From assembly GCA_910589025.1 (NCBI GenBank), contig CAJURM010000014.1, forward strand, positions 1 to 64,000: a DNA stretch of 64,000 nucleotides. The letters run 5' to 3'. This document shows, piece by piece, positions 34,505 through 43,369 of the stretch; position 1 is the first letter of the stretch; each line of letters starts with the position of its first letter. The notes beneath the pieces are model-generated. The model searched no databases, was not told the origin of the DNA, and saw nothing but the letters and a program-made list of their open reading frames with translations. The position numbers and the translations under genes were made by a program. The stretch comes from an uncultured Odoribacter sp. (GTDB lineage Bacteria > Bacteroidota > Bacteroidia > Bacteroidales > Marinifilaceae).

Positions 34505-35422
34505 TTACATTTTATTGCACCGATCAAAAAAATGAATCGCTTCCAATTCCGCCTTCATGGCCTTTTCTTCTTCATCGGTCATATTCCGGAACGGCGTACG
34601 GTTTTTACCCAAATCCAGCCCGATGAGCTTCATGATACGCTTTCCGCCTACAATATTGCCCCGGTAATTACAAATCACATTGATGACCTCCTGGGAGAAA
34701 TTCTGCAACTCGCGTGCTTTTTCCAGGTCACCGGCAGCCCAGGCATCCAAAATTCCTACCAAAGCCCGACCGTTATAATTGGTCGTACCGCCGATACCTC
34801 CCTGTGCACCCCCCATCGCCAGACACGGCAAAATAGTTTCGTCCTGTCCATGCAGCATATCAAACTTCCCGTCTTTATACAAACGGCACTGGTTGTACTC
34901 ATACAGACTCTCATACGTGTATTTGATTCCGGCAAAATTGGGGATACGTCCGTCCACCGCCTTCAAAAACTCAACCATAGACAGATAAGCATTATTGAAA
35001 GCCGGGATATGATAATAATAAAAAGGCAACTGAGGGGCACCGCAAGCAATCTCCTCACAATACTTCACCAACTCTTCCACCCTTCCGATCTTCGGAAACG
35101 GCGTAGCCATAGCACCGATACCCCATGCGCCGATTTCCTGTGCATGAGCCGCCAGGTTACGGCTTGTCTTCACACAAGTGCTCCCCACATGAACAATAAC
35201 CTTAAACCCTTTGGGAGCCACCTCCATCCACTTCTCAGCCAATTTCATCCGCTCTTCTTCCGTCAGCATATACCCCTCGCCCGAAGAACCGTTGATAAAT
35301 ACCCCTTTCAATCCGTTATTTTCCAACAATTTCGCATACGCACCGATCGGTTCGTAATTCACCTCCCCGTTTTCATAAAACGGAGTAAAAGGCGCGTCGA
35401 TTAATCCTTTGATTTTTTCCAT
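34505..35422 (-). CDS. nanA: N-acetylneuraminate lyase
   Basis: 305 residues from MEKIKGLIDAPFTPF; an upstream in-frame start would overlap the esterase gene. DapA/NanA-type TIM barrel: INGSSGEGYMLTEEERMKLAE, QLPFYYYHIPAFN (catalytic Tyr), NFAGIKYTYESLYEYNQC (Schiff-base Lys of GIKYT) and GAQGGIGGTTNYNGR. GSSGEG and the GIKYT block match lyases over dihydrodipicolinate synthases. Splits Neu5Ac to ManNAc and pyruvate. Start is 10 bp after the esterase stop. Confidence 0.95.
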   Translation of the reverse strand: MEKIKGLIDAPFTPFYENGEVNYEPIGAYAKLLENNGLKGVFINGSSGEGYMLTEEERMKLAEKWMEVAPKGFKVIVHVGSTCVKTSRNLAAHAQEIGAWGIGAMATPFPKIGRVEELVKYCEEIACGAPQLPFYYYHIPAFNNAYLSMVEFLKAVDGRIPNFAGIKYTYESLYEYNQCRLYKDGKFDMLHGQDETILPCLAMGGAQGGIGGTTNYNGRALVGILDAWAAGDLEKARELQNFSQEVINVICNYRGNIVGGKRIMKLIGLDLGKNRTPFRNMTDEEEKAMKAELEAIHFFDRCNKM

Positions 35423-35432
35423 TTTCTCTATT

Positions 35433-37508
35433 TTAAAATACATCTCCTTCATTTCTGAACGTAGAAGCCGGAAGCCCGTCTTCATTCACCAAATTACCCG
35501 TGCAGAAAGGTTCCCAACCGTAACGCACGTACTTCGGATTTTTCACTTCCGGACTTGTCACCTTCACCTCATTTCCGACAACCACCGCCTCCGCAGGCAC
35601 AAACAAACGATCCTCACCTGCAATTTCAAAAGTCCTCAATGCCTGTCCGTCCGATGATTTCATGCCTTTGCCATAATCAAAAACAACATAAGCCGCCCCG
35701 TTACGAAACTCCACACCCCGGTATAAAGGTCCGGAAGGCATCACCTGCTTAAAACCGTAATCTCGATGCAAAGCCCATCTCCCCAGACGCTCACCCACTT
35801 CCCGCTTCCGCACCGGATGAACATCCGTCCGGTGACCGAGATCACTGGACACTGCCATTCCCGTATTGGCGATTTTGGCAGACAAACGCCGCTGACTGTC
35901 CCGGAAATGAGGCCAGCTCGGTCTGTTTATGCTCGACAACTGCACATAGTAGAAGGGCAGCTGCTCTCCCCACGTATTCCGCCAACTCTCTACCAACGCA
36001 GGGAACACAACTTCATGCAATTCCACATTCTGCGCATTCGATTCCCCCTGATACCATATAACCCCTTTCACCGGAAAACCCGCAAGCGGCAAAATACCCG
36101 TCGCATACAGATAAGAAGGCTCATAAGAATGACGCTGGTACTTTAAAGTCGTATTCTTTACATTCAACAAAGCCCGCTCCCTCACCCAGTCCTGCAACAT
36201 ATCATTTTTAGTCCAATGATAAAGCTCATCCACCAATACGGGATGGAACTCCAACGTCCTCCTGTCGATAAACGCCTCCGCAGGAGCACCGCCGATAGCA
36301 TTACAGATTAACCCCACAGGCACATTCAGACTATCGGACAACATCTTCCCGAAATAATAAGCCACCGCCGAAAAATCCCTCACACTCTCAGGCGCCGCAC
36401 TCTTCCACGAAGCAGGCAGATAATGATCCAAACGGTTCAACAGCAGCAAATCCGTTGTATCCCAACTCACCGCATTGGTATATACACGGGGTTTCATATC
36501 ATACAGCCGGATACGGTCATTGGCGGATTGAGCAATCGCCTCCTTCGCTCCCGCAGCCTGTTTCACCATAAATGCCATATTCGACTGCCCGGAACAAAGC
36601 CACACTTCCCCTATCAGGACATTTTTAAACACCAGACTTTTTCCTGCCGTCTTTACCGACAGCTCATAAGGACCGCCTGCTTTCATCGGATCCAAAACCA
36701 CCTGCCAGCGGCCATCGGCTCCCGCCACAGCCTTTTTCTTCTGCTTCCCGATTTCCACCGACACCTTCTCCCCGCTATTGGCAATCCCTTTCAACACCAA
36801 CGCTTTTTCCCGCTGCAACACCATATTATCCCCATAAACGGCAGGCATCTGCAAACCGCCATAATCACCCGTAAGAGCAGAATACACCGTCCGCGCCAAA
36901 ATCCCGGCACCCTCAGCCACCGGATGCAAAGCGTCCGGCAATAAATCAGGACGGTTATACAGTCCCTCCTGCAAATCTATCAGTGGGACATCCGCTACCC
37001 GTGACACATGCTCTATCGCTTTTTGTATCTGTTCATACCAATCGCGCGTACCCGACTTAAAACGATGATGTACATTTGTAATCGGTGTCATACGGCAAAT
37101 CCATATCCGGCAATCCGGATTCGCCACCCGGAAAGTGTCTATCAACTGCAAATAATCGCGTACGAACTCGTCCCTGTGATGGGGCCAATTGCGGGGGTCC
37201 GTGTCGTTCAAACCCAAATGAATCACCACCCAATCCGCAGCGAAAGCCACCGCATCCCGGAACTCCTGCTGCTTCCTGTAAGGCCGGTGGCCTTTGTTTA
37301 ACAACGTCGCCCCCGATTTTCCGAAATTCCGGACATCATACCCTTCACCCAACAAACGTGCCAACTGCGACGGATAACAATCCCGTTCCCGGTTTTCAAG
37401 CAGATAACCATAAGTGACGCTATTCCCCACGCAGGCCACCTTGATTTCACGGGCAAACACAGAACTTGCCCACAGAAACATGAAAATAAGAATACTTGTA
37501 CGCATCAT
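35433..37508 (-). CDS. Two-module sialate O-acetylesterase
   Basis: 691 residues with a signal peptide (LIFMFLWASSVFA). Residues about 20-200 are an SGNH module (VACVGNSVTYGY; HLGLNDTDPRNW; PDALHPVAEGAG). From about 210 to 640 follows a sialate O-acetylesterase (SASA/DUF303) module with the nucleophile in LCSGQSNMAFM, PVGLICNAIGGAPAEAFI and GVIWYQGESNA. The SGNH-SASA pair matches NanS/EstA proteins of oral and gut Bacteroidetes, which strip 9-O- and 4-O-acetyl groups so that sialidases and lyase can act. Lies between yhcH and nanA with gaps of 16 and 10 bp. Confidence 0.9.
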   Translation of the reverse strand: MMRTSILIFMFLWASSVFAREIKVACVGNSVTYGYLLENRERDCYPSQLARLLGEGYDVRNFGKSGATLLNKGHRPYRKQQEFRDAVAFAADWVVIHLGLNDTDPRNWPHHRDEFVRDYLQLIDTFRVANPDCRIWICRMTPITNVHHRFKSGTRDWYEQIQKAIEHVSRVADVPLIDLQEGLYNRPDLLPDALHPVAEGAGILARTVYSALTGDYGGLQMPAVYGDNMVLQREKALVLKGIANSGEKVSVEIGKQKKKAVAGADGRWQVVLDPMKAGGPYELSVKTAGKSLVFKNVLIGEVWLCSGQSNMAFMVKQAAGAKEAIAQSANDRIRLYDMKPRVYTNAVSWDTTDLLLLNRLDHYLPASWKSAAPESVRDFSAVAYYFGKMLSDSLNVPVGLICNAIGGAPAEAFIDRRTLEFHPVLVDELYHWTKNDMLQDWVRERALLNVKNTTLKYQRHSYEPSYLYATGILPLAGFPVKGVIWYQGESNAQNVELHEVVFPALVESWRNTWGEQLPFYYVQLSSINRPSWPHFRDSQRRLSAKIANTGMAVSSDLGHRTDVHPVRKREVGERLGRWALHRDYGFKQVMPSGPLYRGVEFRNGAAYVVFDYGKGMKSSDGQALRTFEIAGEDRLFVPAEAVVVGNEVKVTSPEVKNPKYVRYGWEPFCTGNLVNEDGLPASTFRNEGDVF

Positions 37509-37524
37509 CTGTCAGTGTATGGAT

Positions 37525-37977
37525 TTATCTCTTTATTTTCACTTTGGCAATCGCCTTTCTCATTTTCCCTGTGCCGATACACGGCGCATGTCCGTCTTGC
37601 GGAAAAAATACGGCAAATTCACCCGGCTGCAAAGTAAAATACAACCCCGCAACATCCGAATAAAAAGCAATATCATCCTTGGCATTGTAAGCCTCCTTGA
37701 TATTCTCCAGACCGGAGCGTGATTTCCAGGCAAACGTCTCTTCACTCAACAGCGGAAACTGAATATCCGCATACTCATCATGAGTTTCCAAAACCGCCGC
37801 CGATTTATCTTTTCCTTCCGTCTCCACGACATTGATATACACATTTTCCCCGTCCAACTCAATCCGCCCCAACTCCCCGTGCAACAAATCATGGGATTTC
37901 ACATAATCAAACACCATCTTAAAAGCAGGGTGCAAAGACTCCGCCAATTCACTGTCTTTTAAAGCATCTATTATCAT
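37525..37977 (-). CDS. YhcH/YjgK/YiaL family protein
   Basis: 150 residues from MIIDALKDSELAESLHP; the longer frame runs into the promoter. Family blocks: HGELGRIELDGENVYINVVE, YADIQFPLLSEE, FYSDVAGLYFTLQPGEFAVFFPQDGHAPCIG (metal-binding His/Glu) and the basic KMRKAIAKVKI end. In enterobacteria yhcH belongs to the nan operon and is thought to process a sialic acid form (anhydro or N-glycolyl derivatives, or anomers). First gene of the leftward operon, after the promoter at 38023-38053. Confidence 0.85.
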   Translation of the reverse strand: MIIDALKDSELAESLHPAFKMVFDYVKSHDLLHGELGRIELDGENVYINVVETEGKDKSAAVLETHDEYADIQFPLLSEETFAWKSRSGLENIKEAYNAKDDIAFYSDVAGLYFTLQPGEFAVFFPQDGHAPCIGTGKMRKAIAKVKIKR

Positions 37978-38004
37978 TTCACTCCATTTTAAAGCACACA
38001 AAAA

Positions 38005-38053
38005 TAACCTATTCCTGTCACACAAAAATAGGTTACGATTTTATAAAAACAAA
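38005..38053 (-). promoter_or_regulatory. Main promoter and possible operator of the sialic acid operon
   Basis: On the minus strand TTTG (38053-38050), 19 nt, TATTTTTG (38030-38023): a consensus -33/-7 pair. An exact 12-bp direct repeat containing a second TATTTTTG occurs 24 bp on (37995-38006 and 38019-38030). An inverted repeat TAACCTA...TAGGTTA (38005-38011, 38029-38035) brackets the expected start point near 38016 and could be bound by the ROK regulator. Confidence 0.55.
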
Positions 38054-38102
38054 TATATTTATTAAAAATTTTTAATATTACATCTTAAACAGAGGAAACT
38101 CA

Positions 38103-39344
38103 TCAGATCACCCCTAAAATTTTAGCACGTATCAACATCGCCACACCGATTACACTGGCATTGTCGCCCAATTTGGAGAGTTTAAAACGGGTATCCTTGC
38201 TAACCAGACTCAGCGAATATTTATTAATAGCCGTTTTCAAAGGCAACATCAGGTAATCCCCGACAAGCGAAAGACTGCCTCCGACCACGACCAATTCGGG
38301 GTTCAGCAAATTAATAAGCACCCCGACCCCCCGGCCCAATTTTTCTGCAATTTCCGAAATGAGGGAGATGGCAAGCACATCATCATTATTTGCAGCCCGG
38401 ATAATATCATAGACCAAAATCTCCTTTCCGGCTTCCCACTGCGGAGTAAGCACGGAAGTTTCTCCCGCCTGCATCCGTTCTACCATCATTTTTTCCAACG
38501 ATATTCCGGAGGCTTCCGTTTCAAGACACCCCTTTTTACCACAATGACAAAGCACCTCATTGTCAAACAAGGGTATGTGACCGAACTCCCCGGCAAAGCC
38601 CGTCTTCCCGTAATACAGTTTATCATCCAGCATCATCCCGATTCCCAGACCGCGTCCAAGATTGACAAACAAAACATTTTTCTCCTCCTTGACCTCCCCG
38701 AATATCTTTTCGGCATACATCATCGCCCGGCTGTCGTTTTCTATATACGTGCGCACCCCCAGCCGTTCCTGCAAAATATCGGTCAACGGTATCTCACTGG
38801 AATTAAAATAGGTATAACTGTATCCGTTAGTCGGGTCCACCCGTCCCGTCAGACTGAAACCGATGCCGATAATCTCCTCTTTCTTAATCTCTATCTCCGA
38901 AATAAACTGTTCTGTTTCCACACACACCTGTTCCAGAGCCTCCTGCGTATTTTTCAAGACAAAAGGAACATTGTGTTTTTCCTGCAATATATTCCCTTTA
39001 AAATCCACCAGCACAAATTCCAGGCGCCTGCGCCGCACATCCACCCCCAAAAAATAAAACGCATCAGCAGACAGGCCGAACACATTCGGGCGGCGCCCCC
39101 CAGCCGTCTCGATCTTGCCGTGGTCAATCAAATACCCCTCTTCTTTCAATTCCGCCACCAACTTCGTCACCGTCGGAATGCTGATATTCAACTTTCCCGA
39201 CAAATCGGCAATCGTCGCTCCCTCTGTCCGCGCCAGAAAAGCCAGAATACTTTTCTTTAAAAGACTGTTCTTGTATTCCGCCCCCGAATTTTTATCTCCA
39301 CTGAATTTCAGCACACTGTCAAAATCCACCATAATACATGCCAA
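38103..39344 (-). CDS. ROK-family transcriptional regulator (NagC/Mlc type)
   Basis: 413 residues. An N-terminal winged helix (SILAFLARTEGATIADLSGKLNISIPTVTKLVAELKEEGYLI) is followed by a ROK sugar-binding domain: FLGVDVRRRRLEFVLVDFKGN, NLGRGLGIGMMLDDKLYYGKTGFAGEFGHI (substrate Glu/His) and the zinc motif CHCGKKGCLETE. It should repress the nan genes until ManNAc, GlcNAc or a related sugar binds. It reads in the same direction as the operon, with its own promoter. The ATP-binding remnants are regulatory in type; a kinase activity is unlikely because of the HTH. Confidence 0.9.
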   Translation of the reverse strand: MACIMVDFDSVLKFSGDKNSGAEYKNSLLKKSILAFLARTEGATIADLSGKLNISIPTVTKLVAELKEEGYLIDHGKIETAGGRRPNVFGLSADAFYFLGVDVRRRRLEFVLVDFKGNILQEKHNVPFVLKNTQEALEQVCVETEQFISEIEIKKEEIIGIGFSLTGRVDPTNGYSYTYFNSSEIPLTDILQERLGVRTYIENDSRAMMYAEKIFGEVKEEKNVLFVNLGRGLGIGMMLDDKLYYGKTGFAGEFGHIPLFDNEVLCHCGKKGCLETEASGISLEKMMVERMQAGETSVLTPQWEAGKEILVYDIIRAANNDDVLAISLISEIAEKLGRGVGVLINLLNPELVVVGGSLSLVGDYLMLPLKTAINKYSLSLVSKDTRFKLSKLGDNASVIGVAMLIRAKILGVI

Positions 39345-39365
39345 CTTACTGAGTTTAATATATCA

Positions 39366-39373
39366 CAAAAATA
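39366..39373 (-). promoter_or_regulatory. -7 box of the ROK gene
   Basis: TATTTTTG on the minus strand, 21 bp upstream of the ROK start; a TTG lies about 18 nt further upstream. Confidence 0.4.
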
Positions 39374-39527
39374 ACAAAAATTCGAATACAGCAAGAGACA
39401 GGGAAAGAAATGAAGCCCCGCATGCCCAACCCAAGGGTTTCGCTATATTTACTTCAAAAAACATAAGTTATACATTCAGATTATATACGGATAATATTCG
39501 TTCATAACTGACTTTATTCAAAATAGG

Positions 39528-39560
39528 CTCCGAAGTTTCTCCGAACATGCTCCGAACATA
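39528..39560. repeat. Three tandem 11-bp repeats with core CTCCGAA
   Basis: Units at 39528, 39539 and 39550, each CTCCGAA plus four variable bases, repeat once per helical turn. ATAGCGAAG occurs twice just to the right (39563-39593). Likely protein-binding sites between ROK and susC. Confidence 0.5.
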
Positions 39561-39671
39561 AGATAGCGAAGTCATTGAATATCAATAGCGAAGATTTTAC
39601 CATCCACTCGAGGCACAAAATTCACGTTCTTGTTGTAAATAAGAGAATTACAAAATCGGAAAAACAATAAA

Positions 39672-39980
39672 GATACATGCCTGTCAAGCAGGTGTTTGTT
39701 TTGTAAAATATTGATTTCTAATTATTAATGTTTATTATCTGGTGAAGTCTTAGATAAAATAATATCTTTTTAACACATTTTATCACCTTTCGAATACGAT
39801 TGCAAATATATAATGAATTTTAAAAATCAAAAACAAAAACCAATTACTTTTTAAAAAATATTAAAAATATGCATAAAATATAAGGAAAGAGAATATAAAA
39901 AGACGTGTTTATTCTTCTGAATACGGATAGCAGAATGGCATGAGGAAAATGGCCGGATACCTGCTTGACAGGCATGTATC
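39672..39980. repeat. Perfect 22-bp inverted repeats flanking a 265-bp segment (putative invertible promoter)
   Basis: 39672-39693 (core ATGCCTGTCAAGCAGG) is the exact reverse complement of 39959-39980, 36 bp before the susC start. The enclosed AT-rich DNA has no gene. A consensus -7 box (39803-39810) on the minus strand points away from susC; I find no TAnnTTTG box on the plus strand between the right repeat and susC. Together these are the hallmarks of a site-specific invertible promoter of Bacteroides type, currently in the OFF orientation for susC. Confidence 0.65.
39803..39810 (-). promoter_or_regulatory. Promoter -7 box inside the putative invertible segment
   Basis: TATATTTG on the minus strand, with TTTTTG 17 nt upstream. 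Inversion between the 22-bp repeats would place it on the plus strand at 39842-39849, facing susC with a leader of about 160 nt. Confidence 0.5.
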
Positions 39981-40016
39981 GGAATTTGGATTTTATTTAC
40001 ATCAGCTATAAAATTA

Positions 40017-43000
40017 ATGACTATGAGAAAAAATCTATTGTTTATGGCGTTGTTCCTGATTTTGCCCGGACTGTTATGGGCGCAGGGAATAACGGTAAAA
40101 GGAACGGTTTCGGATCACTCCGGGGCTCTTCCGGGTGTGTCGATTTTAGAAAAAGGAACGACCAACGGAGTAGCGACAAACATTGACGGACAGTATGAAC
40201 TGACCGTTTCAAACGGCAATGCGACTCTGATCTTTTCTTTTATGGGATACGTCACCCAGGAGATTCCATTAAACGGAAGAAAACAATTGGATGTTGTATT
40301 GAAAGAAAACACCGAAATGCTGGAAGAAGTAGTGGTATTGGCATACGGCGGTACGCAGAAGCGTTCCAAAGTAACCAACTCTATTGCCAAAGTACAGGAA
40401 GATGTGTTTAAAGGAGGTATTCTTTCCAACCCTGCACAGGCTCTGTCCGGAGCTGTTGCCGGTTTGAAAGTGACCCAATCTTCCGGTAACCCCGGAGAAA
40501 CCCCGACGATTACGCTTCGTGGTGGTACCAACTTCGATGGTTCCGGTTCGCCTCTGGTAATTATCGACGGACAAGTGCGGGAAAGCATGAGCGACATCAA
40601 CCCCGACGACATTGAATCCATGGAGGTCATGAAAGATGCCGGTGCGACCGCTATCTACGGAGCACGTGCCAACAACGGTGTTATCCTGATTACCACCAAA
40701 CGCGGTAAAGCGGGACGCACGTCCATCAACTTCAAGGCTAAAGTGGGCTGGCGTTACATCAATGTACCTTACAAATTTTTAAATGCCCGCGACTACATTT
40801 ACTGGATGCGTACCGCCTACAACAATGCGACGAATTTAACCGACGCAGACGGGAATACCTATACAGGCTGGGGTAACCTGAATTCATTGGGTCAAAACAC
40901 ACCTCACGGAACAGGTAATCGCTACTTCGATGCAGACGGTGTTACACCTTTAGACGGTAACAAGAGTAACCTGGCTATTTACAGTACTATGAACTATACT
41001 CCCGACTTAGCCTTCTTATTGAATCAAGGTTGGGAAACCATGACCGACCCTGTGTATGGTGGAGAAATCATCTTCAAGAGTTTCGACATCAGCAAGGTTA
41101 ACCTGAATACACCTTCTTTCTCCCAGGATTATAACCTGAGCATGAGCGGCGGTAACGAAAAAGGAAGCTATTATGCCAGCATCGGCTACAACGACACGGA
41201 CGGTAACGTACTGGGCAACTGGTACAGACGGGTGACTTTCACGTTGAATGCCGACTACAAAATCAAAGAGTGGCTGACTTCCAATTCCAGCTTCCAGTTT
41301 GCCGATGCCAAATGGAACGGCCTGCCTTCCACACAGGCAAGCGAAGCCAACTACTTCTGCCGCGTAATGAGTTTGCCCCCGACGATGCGCGGAACAAACG
41401 CAGACGGAGAGTATATCTTGGGCCCGAATTCCGGTGATGGTAACCAGAAGATCAACCTCGACAAACTGATCCGGGACAACAACACCGACAAATTTACGAT
41501 TTCACAGGCTTTGACTGCCAATCTGTACAAAGGCCTGAGTCTTAAAGTTTCCGGATTGTGGTTCTTTGACGAAGAAAAGCAGGAAGCTTTTAACAAAGAC
41601 TTCCAAACCGGTCCGAACAGCTACAACAGAACCCGTAGCTCTTCCGCCTACTTTAACCGCAAAATGAACCAGACTTACAATGCCGTATTAAACTACGACA
41701 ATGAGTTCCTTCCGGAGCATAACCTGAATGCCATGTTCGGTTTCGAATTCTATGACAAATATGAAAAAGGATTCAGTGCTTCCGGCCAGGGTGCTGCTGT
41801 AGACGATTTTATGGATTTGAACCTGACCAATCCGGAATTGACCCGTTCTATCGACTCCTGGCATTCCCGCGAACGCATCATGTCTTTCTTTGGTCGGTTG
41901 AACTACGACTACAAGACAAAATATCTGATTTCATTCGTTGCCCGCCGGGACGGTTACTCCAAATTGGCTAAAGACAACCGCTGGGGCTTTTTCCCCGGAG
42001 TATCTGCCGGATGGGTATTCGGCAAGGAAGATTTCATGCAAGGCCTGAACAATGTGATTTCCTTTGCTAAATTACGTCTGAGCTACGGTTTGAACGGTAA
42101 CGTAAACCAAAACTTTGTAGGCAACTACACGGTGCAGGGTGCATACGGCAGCGGAAAATACAATAACAATACCGGTTATTTGCTAAGCACACTGCCCGCA
42201 CCGAATTTGAAATGGGAAAAATCCAATACTTTTGAAGTGGGTTTGGATCTGAGTTTCATTGAAAACAAGATTAACGCCAACTTTACGTATTATAACCGTC
42301 TGACCTCAGACAAATACGCCAACATCACCATCCCGACCACCTCGGGTTTCAGCAGTCTGCTGTCCAACAACGGTAAAATCCGCAACCAGGGTTTTGAAAC
42401 CGAATTGGCCTTCAAGGCTATCAACAAAGGAGACTGGAAGTGGGACATCAACGTAAATGCCGCTTACAACATCAACCGAGTAGTCAAACTGCCGGACAAC
42501 GGTATTTTGAGAAATGCACAGAACTATAGCCAGGCTTATAACCCCAAAACCGGTAAACTGGAAATCGTAGGCGGTTACCAGGAAGGCAGAGAACCGGGTG
42601 CCGTATACGGCCCGAAAGCGTTAGGTCTGTACCGCAGTTGGGAAGAAGTGCCTGAAAACCTGCTCGACAAGACCTCCGGTAACAACGGAAGCCGTGGTAA
42701 CTGGTTGTATGGTAAAACCTCCTGGCGGGATGCAAATGCCAACGGCACATTAAGATCCGGCGGTCTTGCCATTGCTCCGGGTGATGTGAGATGGTTGGAT
42801 GTGAACAACGACGGTGTAATCGACGATTATGATGTTGTAAAATTAGGACGCACAACTCCGCGTTGGACAGGAGGTATCACCACCAATTTAAGTTGGAAAG
42901 GTATAGCTCTGAATGTCCGCATGGACTATGCTTTGGGCCATACGGTTGTGGATTACGGTTCACAATGGGTAATGGCTTGCGCACAGGGTACCTACAACAC

Positions 43001-43346
43001 TTTGACCAAAACCAACAATTCATTCTCTGCTACCAATCCCAAAGGCAAATGGCCGACCTACATGTGGGCCGACCAATTCGGTAAACGTAACTATTGCCGT
43101 GACAACAACTCCATGTTTGTTTACAAGGGCGATTATCTGGCATTCCGCGAAGTGACGTTGTCATATAGTCTGCCGAAATACCTGTTGGACAAACTGCACA
43201 TGCAGGGACTGGATCTGTCCGTTACGGGACAAAACCTGGGTTACCTGACAAAAGCCAAAGATGCTTACAGTCCCGAAGTCGCTTCTGCAACCAGTGGTTA
43301 TCCCCTGCCTAAGATTTTGGTATTGGGCTTGAATCTGACCTTTTAA
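40017..43346 (+). CDS. SusC/RagA-family TonB-dependent outer membrane transporter
   Basis: 1109 residues (start could be two codons later at 40023). Signal peptide (LLFMALFLILPGLLWAQG), carboxypeptidase-regulatory-like domain (about 25-105: ITVKGTVSDHSGALPGVSILEKGTTNGVATNIDGQYEL), then a TonB-box-like EEVVVLAYG and the plug: SNPAQALSGAVAGLKVTQSSG, LRGG, PLVIIDGQVRESMSDINPDDIESMEVMKDAGATAIYGARANNGVILITTKRG. A 22-strand barrel follows, ending in ILVLGLNLTF. Imports large glycans bound by the SusD partner. Location opposite the nan operon suggests sialylated or amino-sugar glycans; the substrate is inferred. Confidence 0.95.
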   Translation: MTMRKNLLFMALFLILPGLLWAQGITVKGTVSDHSGALPGVSILEKGTTNGVATNIDGQYELTVSNGNATLIFSFMGYVTQEIPLNGRKQLDVVLKENTEMLEEVVVLAYGGTQKRSKVTNSIAKVQEDVFKGGILSNPAQALSGAVAGLKVTQSSGNPGETPTITLRGGTNFDGSGSPLVIIDGQVRESMSDINPDDIESMEVMKDAGATAIYGARANNGVILITTKRGKAGRTSINFKAKVGWRYINVPYKFLNARDYIYWMRTAYNNATNLTDADGNTYTGWGNLNSLGQNTPHGTGNRYFDADGVTPLDGNKSNLAIYSTMNYTPDLAFLLNQGWETMTDPVYGGEIIFKSFDISKVNLNTPSFSQDYNLSMSGGNEKGSYYASIGYNDTDGNVLGNWYRRVTFTLNADYKIKEWLTSNSSFQFADAKWNGLPSTQASEANYFCRVMSLPPTMRGTNADGEYILGPNSGDGNQKINLDKLIRDNNTDKFTISQALTANLYKGLSLKVSGLWFFDEEKQEAFNKDFQTGPNSYNRTRSSSAYFNRKMNQTYNAVLNYDNEFLPEHNLNAMFGFEFYDKYEKGFSASGQGAAVDDFMDLNLTNPELTRSIDSWHSRERIMSFFGRLNYDYKTKYLISFVARRDGYSKLAKDNRWGFFPGVSAGWVFGKEDFMQGLNNVISFAKLRLSYGLNGNVNQNFVGNYTVQGAYGSGKYNNNTGYLLSTLPAPNLKWEKSNTFEVGLDLSFIENKINANFTYYNRLTSDKYANITIPTTSGFSSLLSNNGKIRNQGFETELAFKAINKGDWKWDINVNAAYNINRVVKLPDNGILRNAQNYSQAYNPKTGKLEIVGGYQEGREPGAVYGPKALGLYRSWEEVPENLLDKTSGNNGSRGNWLYGKTSWRDANANGTLRSGGLAIAPGDVRWLDVNNDGVIDDYDVVKLGRTTPRWTGGITTNLSWKGIALNVRMDYALGHTVVDYGSQWVMACAQGTYNTLTKTNNSFSATNPKGKWPTYMWADQFGKRNYCRDNNSMFVYKGDYLAFREVTLSYSLPKYLLDKLHMQGLDLSVTGQNLGYLTKAKDAYSPEVASATSGYPLPKILVLGLNLTF

Positions 43347-43369
43347 AACCGACTAAAATGACATTGAAT

